This document shows, piece after piece, positions 61,175-64,000 of a stretch of DNA of 64,000 bases (positions are counted from its first letter, which is position 1; the number at the start of each line of letters is the position of its first letter). Source of the DNA: Pseudomonas chlororaphis. GTDB lineage: Bacteria > Pseudomonadota > Gammaproteobacteria > Pseudomonadales > Pseudomonadaceae. Where the stretch lies: contig NZ_MOAL01000004.1 in NCBI RefSeq assembly GCF_003731765.1, positions 1,736,001 to 1,800,000 of the forward strand, in the 5' to 3' direction. The position numbers and the translations under genes were made by a program. Under the pieces are notes generated by a model, which made no database searches, was not told where the DNA came from, and saw only the letters and a program-made list of their open reading frames with translations.

Positions 61175-61735
61175 TCAGGTATCAAACAGCGTGGTCTCGA
61201 TTGATTCAGTACGCCGACAAAATGCTTCAAAGCCTGGGGCCAGGCAGCGGGCGTCCTCAAAGCCGAGGTTGCCAGCGGCGGCACCGACAATCGGGTACTC
61301 ACCGCCTTGCAACGGCTGGCGAACGTCGAGCAGGGCGAAGTTACCGGCGCCATCCAGCCCCAGCGGGATGGCCAGGGGCATGTATTCGGGAATCTGGTAG
61401 GCCAGCAGGAACTCCCGGATATCAGCCGCGCCAAAAAAGCAGAATTCCATTTCACCGTTCGTCACCAGGCCGCCGTTGGACCACGCCAGGAACTCCAGCC
61501 AGCGGGGTGGCAGTGTTACGCCGGGCATGGGCCAGGCCGTGGGGTCGATGGGTGACCAGCTTGCGTGAAGCGTGTGCTGGGTTGGCCAGGGGTTGCTTTG
61601 CGAGTCGATGATCGAGCGGCATTCGCTGGCCTGTACGGGCCGTGACAAATCCTCGATCAAGCGTTCGATGTCATCGCGAGTCGCCGGGGCCTGACGTTCG
61701 CAGTGGGCAAATAGGGTGTTCCAGTCGATTGTCAT
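61175..61735 (-). CDS. SMI1/KNR4 (SUKH) family protein, candidate immunity protein
   Basis: The 186-residue product has the SUKH core: LPPRWLEFLAWSNGG, EMEFCFFGAADIREF, IPLGLDGAGNFALLDVR and a late PGFEAFC helix. In bacteria, SUKH proteins commonly neutralise polymorphic or contact-dependent toxins. No toxin gene is present in the window, so this would be an orphan or acquired protective gene. Confidence 0.75.
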   Translation of the reverse strand: MTIDWNTLFAHCERQAPATRDDIERLIEDLSRPVQASECRSIIDSQSNPWPTQHTLHASWSPIDPTAWPMPGVTLPPRWLEFLAWSNGGLVTNGEMEFCFFGAADIREFLLAYQIPEYMPLAIPLGLDGAGNFALLDVRQPLQGGEYPIVGAAAGNLGFEDARCLAPGFEAFCRRTESIETTLFDT

Positions 61736-61802
61736 GGGGGGCTAAACCTGAGGTCGGTTAATCAAGGGGGGCGTTACTGTTCAGCCTAGGGCTGCGGGCG
61801 CC

Positions 61803-62507
61803 TCAGGTAACTGACTGCACAAAACGCAGCAACTGGTGCGCCGCCTCGTTCGGGGCCGCCTGCAGCAGGCAGTGTGGGCCGTCGAGGGTGACGACTTGTG
61901 CATCTGGTCTAAGCCTTGCCACCTGTTCGCCGGCACTGGCTGGCACCAGCACGTCCTGGCGGGCTCGCAGGTACAGCAGGGGCATGCGGCTGGCGCGCAG
62001 TGGCTGGCTGACGTCCACGGCGACCACCGCCTTGAGCCGGGCCTGCATGACCCGCGGGGCGACTTGGCGCACCGCATGGGCCAGGGATTGGCGCAGGGCC
62101 GGTGTGGCAAAGGTGCCGAGCAAGGCTTTGCTGATCGGGCCCAGTGGCGGTCGGGCCAAAGGCAGCAGGTTGAGTAGAAAGCTCAGGCGCCCCAAGCGGG
62201 GCCGTGGATTGCGTACAAAGCTGCAGCACAGCACCAGGCCCTTGAGCTGTGCAGGGTTGGCGGCGGCGATGGCCACCGCAATCGGCCCGGAGAACGACTC
62301 GCCCAGTAGCACAAACGGCCGCTCGGCGGGCAGCGCCTGATGCACCAGGGACTCCAGCGCCTCATAGCCCAGCGGCCGGTCTGTCGGGTAGCGCAGCACG
62401 ACCAGGTCCAAGCGCCCGTCCAGGGCGGCAATCAGCGGTTGGAAAAGCTCACCGGTGCCGTCCATTCCGGGCAGCAGGACCATTACCGGCGCGGTTGTTT
62501 GACTCAT
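61803..62507 (-). CDS. Alpha/beta hydrolase, 234 residues
   Basis: The product starts MSQTTAPVMVLLPGMDGTGE and has the nucleophile elbow GESFSGP (about residue 78), RARQDVLVP aspartate and GPHCLLQ histidine. The small size and LLPGMDGTG start resemble cytoplasmic thioesterase-like hydrolases. The ATG at 62507 is chosen over the long frame from 62681, which lacks a ribosome site. The substrate is not evident. Confidence 0.8.
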   Translation of the reverse strand: MSQTTAPVMVLLPGMDGTGELFQPLIAALDGRLDLVVLRYPTDRPLGYEALESLVHQALPAERPFVLLGESFSGPIAVAIAAANPAQLKGLVLCCSFVRNPRPRLGRLSFLLNLLPLARPPLGPISKALLGTFATPALRQSLAHAVRQVAPRVMQARLKAVVAVDVSQPLRASRMPLLYLRARQDVLVPASAGEQVARLRPDAQVVTLDGPHCLLQAAPNEAAHQLLRFVQSVT

Positions 62508-62881
62508 GGGTTTTGCTGTCCTTGGCAGGTGCTCGATGCTTGGCTCGGGTGCGGACCTCGATCGCGCGCAGCATAGCAGCCCGAAAAGCCCGAGGGGCGA
62601 GGAGGCTGACCTCCGGCAACGACTGGGCCAGAGCCTTGGCGTCTCGTGCAGGGGCGCCGCTGATTGGCACACGATGAGCACAGGAATTCACAATTTTGAG
62701 TTAACTTTTGGTTACAAACTGTGGCTAAAATGCCATCCAACGGCCAGATGCCGAAAAGCGGGCCGCCCAGGGACGTGCCATCCAGGTTCCGCTGTGACGA
62801 ATTTGAAACGCTGCCATTTGCTGCCGGGCCCTCGGGTCTTCGACGGCGCAGCCTGTTTTTTACTGACCTGTGACGATTTCC
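62508..62881 (+). other. 374-bp region between the hydrolase gene and lpxO
   Basis: No convincing gene. A possible lpxO promoter is TAACTT (62702-62707) and TAAAAT (62726-62731), spacer 18, giving a leader of about 140 bases. I see no clear PhoP-type direct repeat. Confidence 0.4.
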
Positions 62882-63781
62882 GTGAAACTCATCATTGCTG
62901 CTGTGTACCTGCTGTCCATTGCCTACGTGCATCTGCGTGGGCGCGTACGCCACAAGTTGGGTCGTCAACTGAGTGACCACTCGACCTTCCTGGCGCCGAT
63001 CAACTGCTTCCTCTATCTGTTCTCCAAACAACCCAATCGCCCCTACCTGGACCCGGCCCAGTTTGCCGAGCTGAGCACGCTGCAAGAGCACTGGCAGGAA
63101 ATTCGCGCGGAAGGGCAGAACCTGATGCGTGCGGGCGCCATCAAGCGCTCCGAGCAATACAACGACGTGGGTTTCAACTCCTTTTTCAAAAGCGGCTGGA
63201 AGCGCTTTTACCTGAAGTGGTACGGCGACAGCCATCCTTCGGCGATGAAGCTCTGCCCGCGTACCACCGAACTGGTGCAGGGCATCGGTTCGATCAAGGC
63301 GGCGATGTTCGCCGAGCTGCCGCCAGGCTCCAAGCTGGTACGCCACCGCGACCCGTACGCGGGCTCCTATCGCTATCACCTGGGGTTGGATACGCCCAAC
63401 AGCGAAGGCTGTTACATCGAGGTGGACGGTGAGCGTTACTTCTGGCGCGACGGCGAGGCGGTGATGTTCGACGAGACTTACATCCACTACGCGGAAAACA
63501 CCACGGAGCAGAACCGCATCATTCTGTTCTGCGACGTCGAGCGGCCGATGAAGTACCGCTGGGCCACGGCGTTCAACCGTTGGTTCAGTCGCCACGTGAT
63601 GGCGGCGGCCGGTTCGCCGAACGAGGCGGGCGACAAGACCGGTGGCCTGAACCGCGCATTCAACAAGCTGTACAAGATCCGTTTGCGTGGCAAGGAGCTG
63701 AAGAAGCGCAATCGTGCACGCTACTACCTGGAAAAGTGGGCGATCTTTGCGGCTTTGCTGTTGCTGTTCATCCTTATCTGA
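62882..63781 (+). CDS. lpxO: LpxO: Fe(II)/2-oxoglutarate-dependent lipid A hydroxylase
   Basis: The 299-residue product has an N-terminal membrane helix (about 3-16), an aspartyl/asparaginyl beta-hydroxylase domain with iron ligands His155 and Asp157 (VRHRDPYAG) and His202 (YIHYAEN), the 2-oxoglutarate arginine near 212, and a C-terminal helix (about 284-299). It adds a 2-hydroxyl to lipid A secondary acyl chains. I chose the GTG at 62882, which gives the family start MKLIIAAVYLLS; a GTG four codons upstream is possible. Confidence 0.92.
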   Translation: MKLIIAAVYLLSIAYVHLRGRVRHKLGRQLSDHSTFLAPINCFLYLFSKQPNRPYLDPAQFAELSTLQEHWQEIRAEGQNLMRAGAIKRSEQYNDVGFNSFFKSGWKRFYLKWYGDSHPSAMKLCPRTTELVQGIGSIKAAMFAELPPGSKLVRHRDPYAGSYRYHLGLDTPNSEGCYIEVDGERYFWRDGEAVMFDETYIHYAENTTEQNRIILFCDVERPMKYRWATAFNRWFSRHVMAAAGSPNEAGDKTGGLNRAFNKLYKIRLRGKELKKRNRARYYLEKWAIFAALLLLFILI

Positions 63782-63804
63782 CGCCTCCGATTTAACCTCC
63801 CGAC

Positions 63805-63835
63805 GGCGATGACGGCACCCGTGCCCGTCATCGCC
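63805..63835 (+). terminator. Hairpin after lpxO
   Basis: GGCGATGACGG and CCGTCATCGCC form an 11-bp perfect stem 24 bp after the stop. There is no T run, so it may be weak. Confidence 0.55.
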
Positions 63836-63936
63836 GCTGCGCTGCCAAAACCGGCCTTTCCTCGCTGCCCACCGCCCGTTCCAGGCCGTCCTACGCGCCT
63901 TGCCGATAACTCGTGTTACATGTTCCGACTGATAAT

Positions 63937-63999
63937 TTAATTAACAAAGCCGAACCCTGGGCGTAGCGTGAACTCGAATTCGATATCCCGTTGCCACCC
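63937..63999 (-). CDS. Possible C-terminal end of a gene entering from the right
   Basis: On the minus strand a frame entering at the edge reads GWQRDIEFEFTLRPGFGFVN then stops with TAA at 63937. The alternating residues resemble the last strand of an outer-membrane protein. Too little is visible to be certain. Confidence 0.3.
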   Translation of the reverse strand, partial: GWQRDIEFEFTLRPGFGFVN

Positions 64000-64000
64000 A

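Noticed and set aside
62504..63595. 363-codon minus-strand frame over lpxO
   Set aside because: Antisense to lpxO and its leader.

Overview
The window reads as chromosomal DNA of a GC-rich Pseudomonas, most likely of the fluorescens group. The reasons are gene content and order (paa catabolon, fapABCDEF functional amyloid, then NadR-like kinase, pnuC, uppP, LysR, azoR and an ABC-F ATPase), uniformly GC-rich codon use, and one pair of short inverted repeats of the Pseudomonas REP type (about 3.3 kb). I see no rRNA, tRNA, CRISPR array or intact insertion sequence.

Layout. (1) 0-4.7 kb: a sulfonate-type operon on the minus strand (SsuA-like binding protein, secretory lipase-like hydrolase, SsuD-like flavin monooxygenase cut by the window edge), facing a SfnR-like sigma-54 activator; a -24/-12 promoter lies between them. 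(2) 4.8-6.8 kb: a TetR regulator and an MFS efflux pump sharing an 18-bp operator. (3) 6.8-11.4 kb: a Baeyer-Villiger monooxygenase, an SDR and a four-helix di-iron-like protein on the minus strand, with an alpha/beta hydrolase opposite. (4) 11.7-23.9 kb: a plus-strand alkane locus: AlkB, two PraB-like secreted proteins, a FadL channel, a FadE-type acyl-CoA dehydrogenase, a high-molecular-weight FabG, a MaoC hydratase, a thiolase and an acyl-CoA ligase. (5) 23.9-41.4 kb: a complete phenylacetate catabolon, paaFGHIJK, paaABCDE, a DUF485/symporter pair, an OprD-type porin and paaZ on the minus strand, and paaY-paaX on the plus strand. (6) 41.6-48.7 kb: the fap amyloid operon with a VpsR-like sigma-54 activator at its distal end. 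(7) 49.0-59.7 kb: conserved housekeeping and transport genes. (8) 59.7-61.7 kb: a patchy accessory stretch holding a frameshifted tyrosine-recombinase remnant, a 46-residue membrane peptide, two unknown genes and a SUKH-family protein. (9) 61.8-64 kb: an alpha/beta hydrolase and lipid A hydroxylase lpxO.

How the genes fit together. Regions 3 and 4 together look like one hydrocarbon-processing locus. AlkB makes the terminal alcohol, and FadL plus the Pra-like proteins would serve uptake or surface contact. FadD, FadE, MaoC, FabG and the thiolase form a self-contained beta-oxidation set that probably runs through (R)-3-hydroxyacyl-CoA. The adjoining SDR, Baeyer-Villiger monooxygenase and hydrolase have the right chemistry for subterminal oxidation (secondary alcohol to ketone to ester to acid plus alcohol). 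The enzymes taking a primary alcohol to the acid are not in the window. The paa genes carry repeated GTGATAC boxes at their promoters that are good PaaX operator candidates. The fap operon has a candidate sigma-54 promoter, matching the sigma-54 activator beside it.
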